From the NCBI GenBank assembly GCA_020696915.1, contig JAJFMR010000353.1, positions 1 through 5,587 of the forward strand: a stretch of DNA of 5,587 nucleotides. Reading direction: 5' to 3'. Shown in pieces: positions 1 through 5,587 of the stretch. The notes below the pieces were generated by a model. The model worked only from the letters and a program-made list of their open reading frames with translations, ran no database searches and was not told the DNA's origin. The translations under genes were made by a program, and so were the position numbers. Source of the stretch: Rhizobiaceae bacterium (GTDB taxonomy: Bacteria > Pseudomonadota > Alphaproteobacteria > Rhizobiales > Rhizobiaceae). Position 1 is the stretch's first letter, and each line of letters begins with the position of its first letter.

Positions 1-191
1 TCCGATCTAGCGACCGCATCATCATCATGCAGACGGGCAGGATCGTCGAAAGCGGCGACGCCCGGTCGGTCCTGGATGATCCGAAGCATCCGTACTCCAT
101 CCTTCTGAAGTCTTCCGTGCTCAGCCCCGAGGCAGCCCTGGCACAGGGAGGCCCGATTCGGACGAGCCATCCAATTAGCGAGAGAGGGTGA
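1..191 (+). CDS. ABC transporter ATP-binding protein, oligopeptide/dipeptide (Opp/Dpp) type, C-terminal end (partial)
   Basis: Only the last 62 codons are present; the reading frame enters at position 3 and stops with TGA at 189-191. The visible peptide contains SDRIIIMQTGRIVESGD, the segment that follows the H-loop in ABC ATPases (the 'sDRi.VM..GrivE.G' block). It then reads DDPKHPYSILLKSSV, matching the C-terminal HPY-type extension of oligopeptide-family ATPases (OppD/OppF/DppF). The Walker A, Walker B, signature and H-loop motifs lie upstream of the window. Such an ATPase drives import of a solute delivered by a periplasmic binding protein. The stop codon is 4 nt before the abfA start, so the two genes are almost certainly co-transcribed. 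Opp-type importers also carry oligosaccharides, so the substrate here is plausibly an arabinose-containing oligosaccharide; that is inferred from the neighbour only. The last 20 or so residues are not conserved and nothing more can be said of them. Confidence 0.85.
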   Translation, partial: RSSDRIIIMQTGRIVESGDARSVLDDPKHPYSILLKSSVLSPEAALAQGGPIRTSHPISERG

Positions 192-195
192 CAGA

Positions 196-1737
196 ATGCG
201 AGACATGACCGTCCGGCTAAGCCGGAATGACGTCATTGGCGAAACCAACGAGCGGTTGTTCGGCGCGTTCATCGAACATCTCGGCCGCTGCATTTATGGC
301 GGCATTTTCGAGCCCTCCCACCCGACCGCGACGGACAAAGGGTTTCGCGGCGACGTCCTCCAACTGGTCCGCGAGCTGGCGCCGACGATCATGCGTTATC
401 CGGGCGGGAATTTCGTCTCGGGCTACAACTGGGAAGATGGTGTCGGACCGCTCGAGAAGCGCCCCCGCCGCATGGAACTGGCGTGGCTGTCCACAGAGCC
501 GAACACCTTCGGCACCAACGAGTTCATCGACTGGTGCCGCGCAGCCGGCATCGAGCCCATGCTGGCGGTCAACCTCGGCACCCGCGGACCGGACGAGGCG
601 CGACGGCTGATGGAATATTGCAACCACCCGTCTGGCACCGAACTTTCCGACCTCCGTCGCAGTCATGGCTGGGAGGAGCCACACGGCATCAGACTCTGGT
701 GCCTGGGCAACGAGGTCGACGGCCCTTGGCAGATGGGCAGCAAGACCGCCACGGAATACGGCCGCGTTGCCGCGGAGGCCGCCAAGCTGATGCGTCTCAT
801 CGACCCCGCCATCGAACTCGTTGCCGTTGGGTCCTCCGGCCGCAACATGCCGACATTCGGGCACTGGGAGCGCGAGGTGCTGCGTCATACCTTCGACCTC
901 GTCGGCTTCGTTTCGCTGCACACCTACCTGAATGACTACGCCCACGACACTCCGGCCTTCCTCGCGAGCCCTGACCTCATGGACGGCTTCATCGAAGAGG
1001 TCATCCAGATCGCAGACGCAGTCGCCGCCGAACTGAAATCCGACCGACGGATCATGCTGAGCTTCGACGAGTGGAATGTCTGGTATCGCACCCGTCGCGG
1101 CGAGGGACGCACGCGCGAAGGCTGGCCGGTCGCTCCGCCGATCCTCGAGGAGATCTACAGCATGAAGGATGCGCTCGCTTTCGGCGGCGCCTGCATATCG
1201 CTTCTCAATCACGCCGACCGCGTGAAGGCTGCCTGCCTGGCGCAGCTCGTCAACGCCATCGCTCCGATCATGACGGAAACAGGTGGGCCAGCCTGGCGGC
1301 AGACGATCTTCTTCCCGTTTGCGGATTTCAGCAATCTCGGACGCGGCACTGTGCTCAAATGCGACATCGACAGTCCAGTGTATTCCACGACGTACTTCGA
1401 CCCCCGCGGCGCGACGGACCTGCGTTTTCCGATACCGGAGGTTCCCTATCTGAAGGTCGCCGCCGTGCATTCCGCCGCAGCAGGCGCGATCACACTGTTT
1501 CTTCTGAACCGCAACCTCGAGGAGGGAGCGTCGGTCGAGATCACGGCGAACGGTTTTCCGGCGCTTAGCCTCGAACGCGCGACCACGCTTCATCACGCCG
1601 ATCTCGATGCAACCAACACGAAGGACGATCAGGAACGGGTTCGGCCCGCGCCGCTGCCGACCGTCAGCGTCTCCGACCGGATAACTGCTCATCTGCCTCC
1701 GGCCTCGTGGAACGTGATCCGTCTCGCGGTCGGCTGA
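196..1737 (+). CDS. abfA: Alpha-L-arabinofuranosidase, glycoside hydrolase family 51
   Basis: This 513-residue protein has the usual length of bacterial intracellular GH51 enzymes, which release terminal alpha-L-arabinofuranosyl residues from arabinan, arabinoxylan and their oligosaccharides with retention of configuration. The N-terminal two thirds is the (beta/alpha)8 barrel. RYPGGNF (Asn72) is the substrate-binding motif. WCLGNEVDGPWQMG carries the acid/base Glu173, and SFDEWNVWY carries the nucleophile Glu292. These positions are almost identical to Glu175 and Glu294 of Geobacillus AbfA. From about residue 380 onward is the C-terminal beta-sandwich domain, ending in the PPASWNVIRL block typical of the family. 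There is no signal peptide, so the enzyme acts in the cytoplasm on imported oligosaccharides, in agreement with the ABC transporter gene ending 4 nt upstream. A purine-rich ribosome binding site (GAGAGGG, 182-188) lies 7 nt before the ATG and supports this start; an in-frame ATG at 205 is a poorer choice. No strong terminator is visible after the TGA. Natural substrate specificity cannot be read from the sequence. Confidence 0.95.
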   Translation: MRDMTVRLSRNDVIGETNERLFGAFIEHLGRCIYGGIFEPSHPTATDKGFRGDVLQLVRELAPTIMRYPGGNFVSGYNWEDGVGPLEKRPRRMELAWLSTEPNTFGTNEFIDWCRAAGIEPMLAVNLGTRGPDEARRLMEYCNHPSGTELSDLRRSHGWEEPHGIRLWCLGNEVDGPWQMGSKTATEYGRVAAEAAKLMRLIDPAIELVAVGSSGRNMPTFGHWEREVLRHTFDLVGFVSLHTYLNDYAHDTPAFLASPDLMDGFIEEVIQIADAVAAELKSDRRIMLSFDEWNVWYRTRRGEGRTREGWPVAPPILEEIYSMKDALAFGGACISLLNHADRVKAACLAQLVNAIAPIMTETGGPAWRQTIFFPFADFSNLGRGTVLKCDIDSPVYSTTYFDPRGATDLRFPIPEVPYLKVAAVHSAAAGAITLFLLNRNLEEGASVEITANGFPALSLERATTLHHADLDATNTKDDQERVRPAPLPTVSVSDRITAHLPPASWNVIRLAVG

Positions 1738-1858
1738 CCAGCAGGCCGGGGGAATGCTCCCGCAGGCGAAAACCGGGTGGGCGCGAGCGGCTGGTGCAAG
1801 AGACACGGCGGCGTGCACCGAAATGAAGCGCGCGCTGCCGCTGCAGCTTCTTGTCTGC

Positions 1859-1901
1859 GCATCGGACATCCGAAAAGCGATTCCACTTTTTTATCGGATG
1901 C
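1859..1901. repeat. Extragenic palindromic repeat, rhizobial type
   Basis: An imperfect palindrome lies in the gap between abfA and the receiver gene. The outer arms GCATCGGA (1859-1866) and TCGGATGC (1894-1901) pair at 7 of 8 positions. The inner arms AAAAG (1873-1877) and CTTTT (1886-1890) pair perfectly around the loop CGATTCCA. The layout resembles dispersed intergenic palindromes that I recall from Mesorhizobium, Brucella and relatives, with an outer GCATCGG/CCGATGC stem and an inner CCGAAAA..GATTCC..TTTTCGG core. That family assignment is from memory. The T-run at 1887-1892 belongs to the palindrome, although it could give some Rho-independent termination for abfA. Confidence 0.5.
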
Positions 1902-1910
1902 TGTAGACTT

Positions 1911-1950
1911 CGCCCCCGGGGCAGGCGGCTGTTCAAGCCGCACGGGGGCG
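1911..1950 (+). promoter_or_regulatory. 5' leader hairpin that covers the ribosome binding site of the receiver gene
   Basis: Two nested perfect stems lie directly before the start codon at 1958. The outer stem pairs CGCCCCC (1911-1917) with GGGGGCG (1944-1950), 7 bp. The inner stem pairs GCGGCT (1925-1930) with AGCCGC (1936-1941), 6 bp, with loop GTTCA. They are separated by an asymmetric internal loop of 7 and 2 nt. The G-run of the outer 3' arm is the only Shine-Dalgarno-like sequence for the gene, 6-9 nt before the ATG, so folding should hide it. A role in translational control is inferred. The T-loop-like TTCAA is out of register for a tRNA, and there is no T-run after the stem, so a tRNA end or an intrinsic terminator is less likely. 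Confidence 0.45.
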
Positions 1951-1957
1951 GACTCAC

Positions 1958-2413
1958 ATGGCGACATCGAGGGTCGAATACGGATTCGACGACGGGCTGC
2001 ACGCGGACCGGATGGCAGCCGGCCTGGCGCCGGATCTTGGCAGGGTGCTGGTGGTCGGCATGTCGCAGATCAACCGGATCGTGGTTTCGAAGATCGTCGA
2101 GCGCTCCGGGCTGAAGCCGGTTTCCGAAACGCCGCAGAGCGCCATCCGCGTGCTGCCCCTCGTCTTCCCCGGGCTCATCGTGCTGGACGGCGGGCCTGAC
2201 AACCACGACTGCGACGTCCTGGCTCCGGGCATCATGGCGCTGCGCCGCATCTCGAGCCGCGACATCCCCGCGGTGATCCTCCTCTCCAACCGGACCGGCA
2301 CCGTCGAGCGCCTGTCGCTGGTGGGGCAGGTCGACGCGGTGGTGCCGAAACCGTTCACCACCGATCAGCTGCAGCCGGTCGTCGACCGCCTGCTGGACAA
2401 AGCGCGCGGCTGA
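1958..2413 (+). CDS. Stand-alone CheY-like receiver domain protein with degenerate acidic pocket
   Basis: This 151-residue protein is a single response-regulator receiver domain (about residues 29-148) after a non-conserved 28-residue N-terminus, with no output domain. Beta-1 and helix 1 read VLVVGMSQINRIVVSKIVER and align without gaps to the LVVDDFSTMRR region of CheY. The two acidic residues that bind Mg2+ in CheY (Asp12/Asp13) are replaced by Gly34 and Met35. The other pocket residues remain: Asp77 in LIVLDGG (phospho-acceptor position), Ser110 in VILLSN (Thr87 position) and Lys131 in VVPKPF (Lys109 position, followed by the typical cis-Pro). It is therefore receiver-like but probably cannot be phosphorylated in the standard Mg2+-dependent way, or signals without phosphorylation. 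The start at 1958 has only a G-run as ribosome binding site, sequestered in the upstream hairpin; an alternative ATG at 2012 would keep the whole domain but lacks a visible ribosome binding site. No sensor kinase is adjacent. Similar small receivers occur in Rhizobiales; the partner is unknown. Confidence 0.85.
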   Translation: MATSRVEYGFDDGLHADRMAAGLAPDLGRVLVVGMSQINRIVVSKIVERSGLKPVSETPQSAIRVLPLVFPGLIVLDGGPDNHDCDVLAPGIMALRRISSRDIPAVILLSNRTGTVERLSLVGQVDAVVPKPFTTDQLQPVVDRLLDKARG

Positions 2414-2434
2414 ACAAGGGCGAACGCGCGCTCC

Positions 2435-2458
2435 GATCCGGCTGGCCGAAAACGGATC
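2435..2458. repeat. Short inverted repeat after the receiver gene
   Basis: GATCCG (2435-2440) and CGGATC (2453-2458) form a perfect 6-bp stem with a 12-nt loop, about 20 nt after the receiver stop codon. It could help end that transcript, but there is no T-run, so a terminator role is weakly supported. Confidence 0.3.
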
Positions 2459-2474
2459 CGGCAGGCAGCGCCCC

Positions 2475-2503
2475 TCTACAAAGCGGCGCCGCGCGGCTAT
2501 AGT
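2475..2503 (+). promoter_or_regulatory. Putative sigma70-type promoter of the puuA-puuB unit
   Basis: TCTACA at 2475-2480 (4 of 6 matches to TTGACA) and TATAGT at 2498-2503 (5 of 6 matches to TATAAT) are separated by exactly 17 nt. Transcription would begin near 2510, giving a short leader of about 20-25 nt before the ATG at 2533. The site lies in the 119-bp gap between the receiver gene and puuA, where a promoter is expected if the polyamine unit is transcribed separately. No operator is recognised. Confidence 0.45.
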
Positions 2504-2532
2504 CACGTCATCTTCAATCAATCTGGTGATCG

Positions 2533-3885
2533 ATGCCGCCTGAAAGAAGGGAAGCCCGTCCGTCGAGCAGAAAGGGACGCGCGCGAACGCCCGCCTTCGT
2601 CAAGAACCGCCGCGGCGTCAGGAACTGGAAGGAAGTCAGCGCCTGGCTGGAATGGCGGAGCATCGAGGACATAGAATGCATCACGCCCGACCAGGCAGGA
2701 ATTGCCCGCGGCAAGATGATGCCGTCCAAGAAGTTCACCTCCAACACCTCGCTGGCACTGCCCTCCGCCGTGTTCATGACGACGATTTCCGGCGGTTACC
2801 CGGAAGACGGCAACGGCTTTTCCTACCCGGAGGATGACGGCGACCTGAAGATGATGCCCGACCTCGGCACCCTGTCCGAGGTCCCGTGGGAAAGCGATCC
2901 CACGGCGCAGGTGATCTGCGATCTCGTCCACCAGGACGGGCGGACGGTCGAATTCACGCCGCGCAACGTGCTGAAGCGCGTCGTTCTGGCCTATGCGAAG
3001 GCCGGCCTGAAACCGGTCGTGGCGCCGGAGATCGAATTCTACCTGGTCCGCAAGAATCCGGATCCGGATTATCCGCTGGTGCCGCCCGTCGGGCGCTCGG
3101 GCCGGCCGATCGGCGGCGGCGCCGGCTACTCGATCGCCGGTGTCAACGAGTTCGACGAGCTGATCGACGACATCTATCATTTCTCGGAGGTCCAGGGGCT
3201 CGAGATCGACACGCTGATCCACGAGGAGGGCGCCGGCCAACTCGAGATCAACCTGCGTCACGGCGACCCTGTGGAGCTCGCCGACCAGGTCTTCCTGTTC
3301 AAGCGCACCATCCGCGAGGCGGCGCTGAAGCACGAGACCTACGCAACGTTCATGGCCAAGCCGATGCAGGGCCAGCCGGGATCGGCCATGCACATCCACC
3401 AGTCGATCCTCGACAGGAAAACCGGTGCCAATGTCTTCTGCAACGAGGACGGCTCCGAATCCGAGGCGTTCTTCAGTTTCCTTGGCGGAATGCAGAAGCA
3501 TGTGCCGAACGCGCTGGTTATGTTTGCACCCTATGTCAATTCGTACCGCCGGCTGACCCAGGCGGCATCCGCCCCGGTCAACACCAAATGGGGCTACGAC
3601 AACCGCACAACCGCGTTTCGCGTGCCGCGCTCGGACGTCCGGTCGCGGCGGGTGGAGAACCGCATCCCCTCCTCCGACGCCAATCCCGCTGCCAACGAGG
3701 CCGAGATCGACCTGCCGCGAGGGTTGCTCGAAGCCGTCGACCTGTTCGAGAATGACGCGGATCTGCGCGAGATGCTGGGGACCGCCTTCGTCTCGACCTA
3801 TGCGGCGATCAAGCGCGCCGAGTTCGAGACGTTCATGGAGGTGATCAGCCCATGGGAACGCGAATACCTGCTGCTCAACGTGTAG
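2533..3885 (+). CDS. puuA: Glutamine synthetase family protein, gamma-glutamylpolyamine synthetase type (PuuA-like), with apparent internal deletion
   Basis: By family and context it should ligate glutamate to putrescine or a related amine using ATP, the first step of the gamma-glutamylated polyamine pathway, in the cytoplasm. The N-terminal beta-grasp domain (about 45-145) contains ECITPDQAGIARGKMMPSKKF. The catalytic domain shows PEIEFYLV (Glu166, Glu168), HEEGAGQLEIN (Glu231, Glu238), KPMQGQPGSAMHIHQS (His287), GYDNRTTAFRVP (Asn357, Arg358) and VENRIPSSDANP (Glu375, Arg377). There is no typical GlnA adenylylation Tyr motif, in line with a non-GlnA role. After Asn384-Pro385 the family normally continues with Tyr-Leu and a long helix. 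Here AANEAEIDLPRGL follows at once, so about 25-30 residues seem missing while the C-terminus (FETFMEVISPWEREYLLLNV) is intact. At 450 residues it is shorter than E. coli PuuA (472) despite a basic N-terminal extension. The ATG at 2533 is the only start covering the domain: an in-frame TGA lies at 2527-2529 and the next in-frame ATG is at 2716. The ribosome binding site is weak. Activity is doubtful. Confidence 0.88.
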   Translation: MPPERREARPSSRKGRARTPAFVKNRRGVRNWKEVSAWLEWRSIEDIECITPDQAGIARGKMMPSKKFTSNTSLALPSAVFMTTISGGYPEDGNGFSYPEDDGDLKMMPDLGTLSEVPWESDPTAQVICDLVHQDGRTVEFTPRNVLKRVVLAYAKAGLKPVVAPEIEFYLVRKNPDPDYPLVPPVGRSGRPIGGGAGYSIAGVNEFDELIDDIYHFSEVQGLEIDTLIHEEGAGQLEINLRHGDPVELADQVFLFKRTIREAALKHETYATFMAKPMQGQPGSAMHIHQSILDRKTGANVFCNEDGSESEAFFSFLGGMQKHVPNALVMFAPYVNSYRRLTQAASAPVNTKWGYDNRTTAFRVPRSDVRSRRVENRIPSSDANPAANEAEIDLPRGLLEAVDLFENDADLREMLGTAFVSTYAAIKRAEFETFMEVISPWEREYLLLNV

Positions 3886-3904
3886 ACGAGGGCGCCGCTT
3901 CCAA

Positions 3905-5214
3905 GTGAGCTACCAGTCGCCGATCTCGCCCGGCCGATCCTGGTACGAGGACACGGCGGGGCCGCGTCCCGAATTCGAGCCGCTCGACGGCGACCTCGAG
4001 GGCGACGTCGCCATCGTCGGCGGCGGCTACACCGGGCTTTCGGCGGCGGCTACACCGGGCTTTCGGCCACTGCGCATCTGGCCGCGGCCGGGAGCGAGGT
4101 GGCGCTGGTCGAGGCGCACCGGCTGGGCGACGGCGCCTCGGGTCGCAATGGCGGGCAGCTCGGAACCGGGCAGCGCGCCTGGGCCGAGGAACTCGAGGCC
4201 GAGCTCGGCCTGACTCGAGCCAGGGCGCTTTTCGACCTCGCCGAGGAAGCCAAGGCGCATCTCCTGGAGTTTTCGCGCGTCAACGGCATCGACATCGACT
4301 ACATGCCGGGACAAATGTCCGTGGCCCACAAGAAGCGCTACGTGGCCGGCTACAGGGCGCATGCCGAGATCATGGCGAACCGCTTCGCCTATCCTTTCGT
4401 CAGCTTCATGGACGCTGCCGAGACCGCCGAGCGCCTCGGCTCGAGGCATTATTTCGGAGGCGTCCGCGATACCGGCACGGGGCATGTTCACCCGCTGAAA
4501 CTGCTCCTGGGAACGGCGCGCGTCGCCGCCGGCAACGGCGCCAGGCTTTTCGAGCGGACGATGGCCACGAATGTCGCGGCCGTCGGCGGCAAGGTCCGGG
4601 TGACGACCGCGACAGGCACGATCACCGCCGCCAAGGCGCTGATCGCGGTGAACGCCCATGGCGGCGATCTGGAGCCGCAGAGCGCCGCGCACGTGATGCC
4701 GATCGGCTCCTTCATCGGAGCGACGGCGCCGCTGCCGAAGGACAGCCCGGTGCTGCCGGGCGGCGAATCCGTCGACGATTCCCGCTTCGTGATCCGCTAC
4801 TTCCGCAGGACGAAGGACCGGCGGCTGCTGTTCGGGGGGCGCGAGGTCTACTCGGCCAGGAATCCGGGCGACATTCATGTGTCCATCCGCCGCCAGATCG
4901 CCGAAATCTATCCGTCGCTTGCCGATGTCGAGATCACGCATGCCTGGGGCGGCTTCGTCGGCATCACGCTGCCGCGCCGGCCGTTCGTGCGCGAGGTCAT
5001 GCCCAACGTGATCTCGGCCGGCGGCTATTCCGGCCACGGCGTCATTCTGTCCAGCTTCGTCGGCAGACTCTATGCCGAAGCGATAACCGGCAGGCGCGAC
5101 CGGCTGAAACTGTTCGAAGAGCTGAACATCCCGCCCTTTCCCGGCGGCCGGCGGTTTCGCGCACCGCTTCTCTTCCTGGCGCTCAACTGGTTCGCGCTGC
5201 GCGACCGCATCTGA
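3905..5214 (+). pseudogene. puuB: FAD-dependent gamma-glutamylputrescine oxidase (PuuB-like), frameshifted by a 23-bp tandem duplication
   Basis: An intact PuuB oxidises gamma-glutamylputrescine to the gamma-glutamyl aminobutyraldehyde, giving H2O2 and ammonia; it is a DAO-family flavoprotein. The gene starts with GTG at 3905 (GAGGG at 3888-3892, a rather long 12 nt away), 19 nt after puuA. The frame reads DVAIVGGGYTGLSA, the GxGxxG FAD-binding loop, then leaves the family sequence because a 23-bp unit is repeated at 4017-4067. Translation from this start ends after 102 residues at 4213. The rest of the protein is open in the next frame up to the TGA at 5212-5214. Removing one 23-bp copy joins the two frames exactly into 428 residues, the normal family length. 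The restored protein would have Gly39/Gly41/Gly44, the FAD-ribose Glu62, GASGRNGGQ (69-77), GHVHPLKL, HAWGGFVGITLPRRP and GGYSGHGV (about 364-371), ending in FPGGRRFRAP..ALRDRI like E. coli PuuB. An internal GTG at 4099 could start the second frame but lacks the FAD-binding loop. As written the gene should be inactive. Confidence 0.88.
4017..4067 (+). repeat. Perfect 23-bp tandem duplication inside puuB
   Basis: Unit one is 4017-4039 and unit two is 4040-4062, followed by the first 5 bases of the unit (TCGGC) at 4063-4067. The two copies are identical, and the match runs 28 nt at a shift of 23. The ancestral sequence would have carried TCGGC at both ends of a single unit, so slippage between these 5-bp direct repeats explains the event. 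Because 23 is not a multiple of 3, it shifts the puuB frame. The repeated codons encode the FAD-binding GGGYTGLS segment. Confidence 0.95.
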
Positions 5215-5286
5215 AGCGCCGCCGCCGTGACTCGGCATCCCTGAACGACTGCGGCGGCTACCGGCGGTGCCGAATGGACGGGTTCC

Positions 5287-5304
5287 CTCCGACGGGGGTC
5301 GGAG
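5287..5304. terminator. Perfect GC hairpin between convergent genes, possible bidirectional terminator
   Basis: CTCCGAC (5287-5293) and GTCGGAG (5298-5304) form a perfect 7-bp stem with a GGGG loop, in the 135-bp gap between puuB and the convergent dehydrogenase gene. No T-run follows on either strand, so it is a weak intrinsic terminator at best. A second inverted repeat in the same gap pairs GCCGCCGC (5218-5225) with GCGGCGGC (5251-5258) just after the puuB stop codon. Confidence 0.4.
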
Positions 5305-5349
5305 CACCCTGCTGTTGCCGACGCGCGGTCCGTCCACCCGCGCTCCGGC

Positions 5350-5587
5350 TCAGATGCACCTGCCGCCGTCCACCTCGAAGGCGACGCCGGTGATCAGCGC
5401 GGCTTCGTCGGAAACCAGAAACAGCGCCGCGCTGGCGATGTCGGCAGGCTGCGACAGCCGGCCGAGCGGGATCGAGGCACGGAACTTTTCGCGCATCTGA
5501 GGCGTGTCCTCGCCCATGAACCTCGCCAGCATGCCGGTCTCGCCGGCCACCGGGCAGATGCAGTTGACGCGGATGTTCTTCGGCGCA
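5350..5587 (-). CDS. Short-chain dehydrogenase/reductase (classical SDR, FabG-like), C-terminal part (partial)
   Basis: The gene runs on the minus strand, ends with TGA at 5350-5352 and continues beyond the window end; 78 complete residues are visible. They match the C-terminal third of classical NAD(P)-dependent SDR enzymes: APKNIRVNCICPVAGETG is the conserved 'IRVN...P' strand after the missing YxxxK helix, and IPLGRLSQPADIASAALFLVSD followed by ITGVAFEVDGG is the characteristic end of the fold. The usual Pro-Gly after IRVN is replaced by Pro-Val. The Rossmann GxxxGxG and catalytic Ser-Tyr-Lys lie outside the window, so cofactor and substrate cannot be assigned; 3-oxoacyl-ACP reductase, glucose dehydrogenase and other alcohol dehydrogenase activities all share this ending. 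A GTG at 5548-5550 is inside the domain and is not the start. The gene is convergent with puuB and need not be related to it. Confidence 0.9.
   Translation of the reverse strand, partial: APKNIRVNCICPVAGETGMLARFMGEDTPQMREKFRASIPLGRLSQPADIASAALFLVSDEAALITGVAFEVDGGRCI

Noticed and set aside
217..1869. A 550-codon open frame on the minus strand opposite abfA
   Set aside because: It is the antisense shadow of a clear GH51 gene in high-GC DNA; its translation has no recognisable domain and is rich in Arg, Ala and Val, as expected for a shadow frame.
1881..1909. A possible promoter for the receiver gene (TTCCAC, 17 nt, TAGACT)
   Set aside because: The -35 box matches the consensus at only 2 of 6 positions and overlaps the palindromic repeat; the support is too weak to annotate.
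1925..1941. A possible tRNA T-arm (5-bp stem, 7-nt loop containing TTCAA)
   Set aside because: The TTCAA sits at loop positions 3-7 instead of starting the loop, and no acceptor, D or anticodon arms can be drawn around it.
1664..2521. A 285-codon minus-strand frame spanning the abfA end, the intergenic gap and the receiver gene
   Set aside because: It overlaps two supported plus-strand genes, and the translation resembles no family and is dominated by Arg, Asp and His in a shadow-like pattern.
4099..5214. An independent 371-residue protein starting at GTG 4099
   Set aside because: The start falls inside the second strand of the FAD-binding fold; the frame is the remainder of puuB after the 23-bp duplication, not a separate gene.
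4027..5337. A 436-codon open frame on the minus strand opposite puuB
   Set aside because: It lies antisense to conserved PuuB coding sequence and shows no protein family signature.

Overview
The window is GC-rich, densely coding DNA typical of an alphaproteobacterium of the order Hyphomicrobiales (Rhizobiales). A Mesorhizobium/Aminobacter-like organism fits best, judging from the protein sequences, codon choice and a rhizobial-style palindromic intergenic repeat. This placement rests on pattern recognition, not on a database search.

Layout. (1) Positions 1-1737, plus strand: the 3' end of an oligopeptide-type (Opp/Dpp-like) ABC transporter ATPase is followed after 4 nt by abfA, a complete GH51 alpha-L-arabinofuranosidase without a signal peptide. 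Together they look like the end of an operon that imports arabinosyl-oligosaccharides and hydrolyses them in the cytoplasm. (2) Positions 1738-1957: an intergenic region with a palindromic repeat and then a strong GC hairpin directly in front of the next start codon. (3) Positions 1958-2413: a stand-alone CheY-like receiver protein that keeps the phospho-acceptor Asp and the conserved Lys but has lost the acidic pair needed for metal binding. (4) Positions 2533-5214: a two-gene gamma-glutamylation (Puu-type) polyamine catabolism unit with a good sigma70-like promoter. The glutamine-synthetase-like puuA is followed after 19 nt by the FAD oxidoreductase puuB. (5) Position 5350 to the window end, minus strand: the C-terminal part of a classical short-chain dehydrogenase, convergent with puuB, with a perfect hairpin between them.

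The most notable result is that both polyamine genes carry lesions. puuB is split by a perfect 23-bp tandem duplication inside the codons of its FAD-binding GxGxxG motif; removing one copy restores a 428-residue protein of normal length. puuA appears to have lost roughly 25-30 codons in frame, right after the Asn-Pro of the C-terminal glutamine synthetase motif that normally continues into Tyr-Leu and a helix. The pathway may be decaying, switchable by repeat slippage (puuB only), or affected by sequencing or assembly error; the sequence alone cannot decide.

I found no tRNA, rRNA, CRISPR array, insertion sequence or phage feature, and no stretch over 300 bases without a gene.
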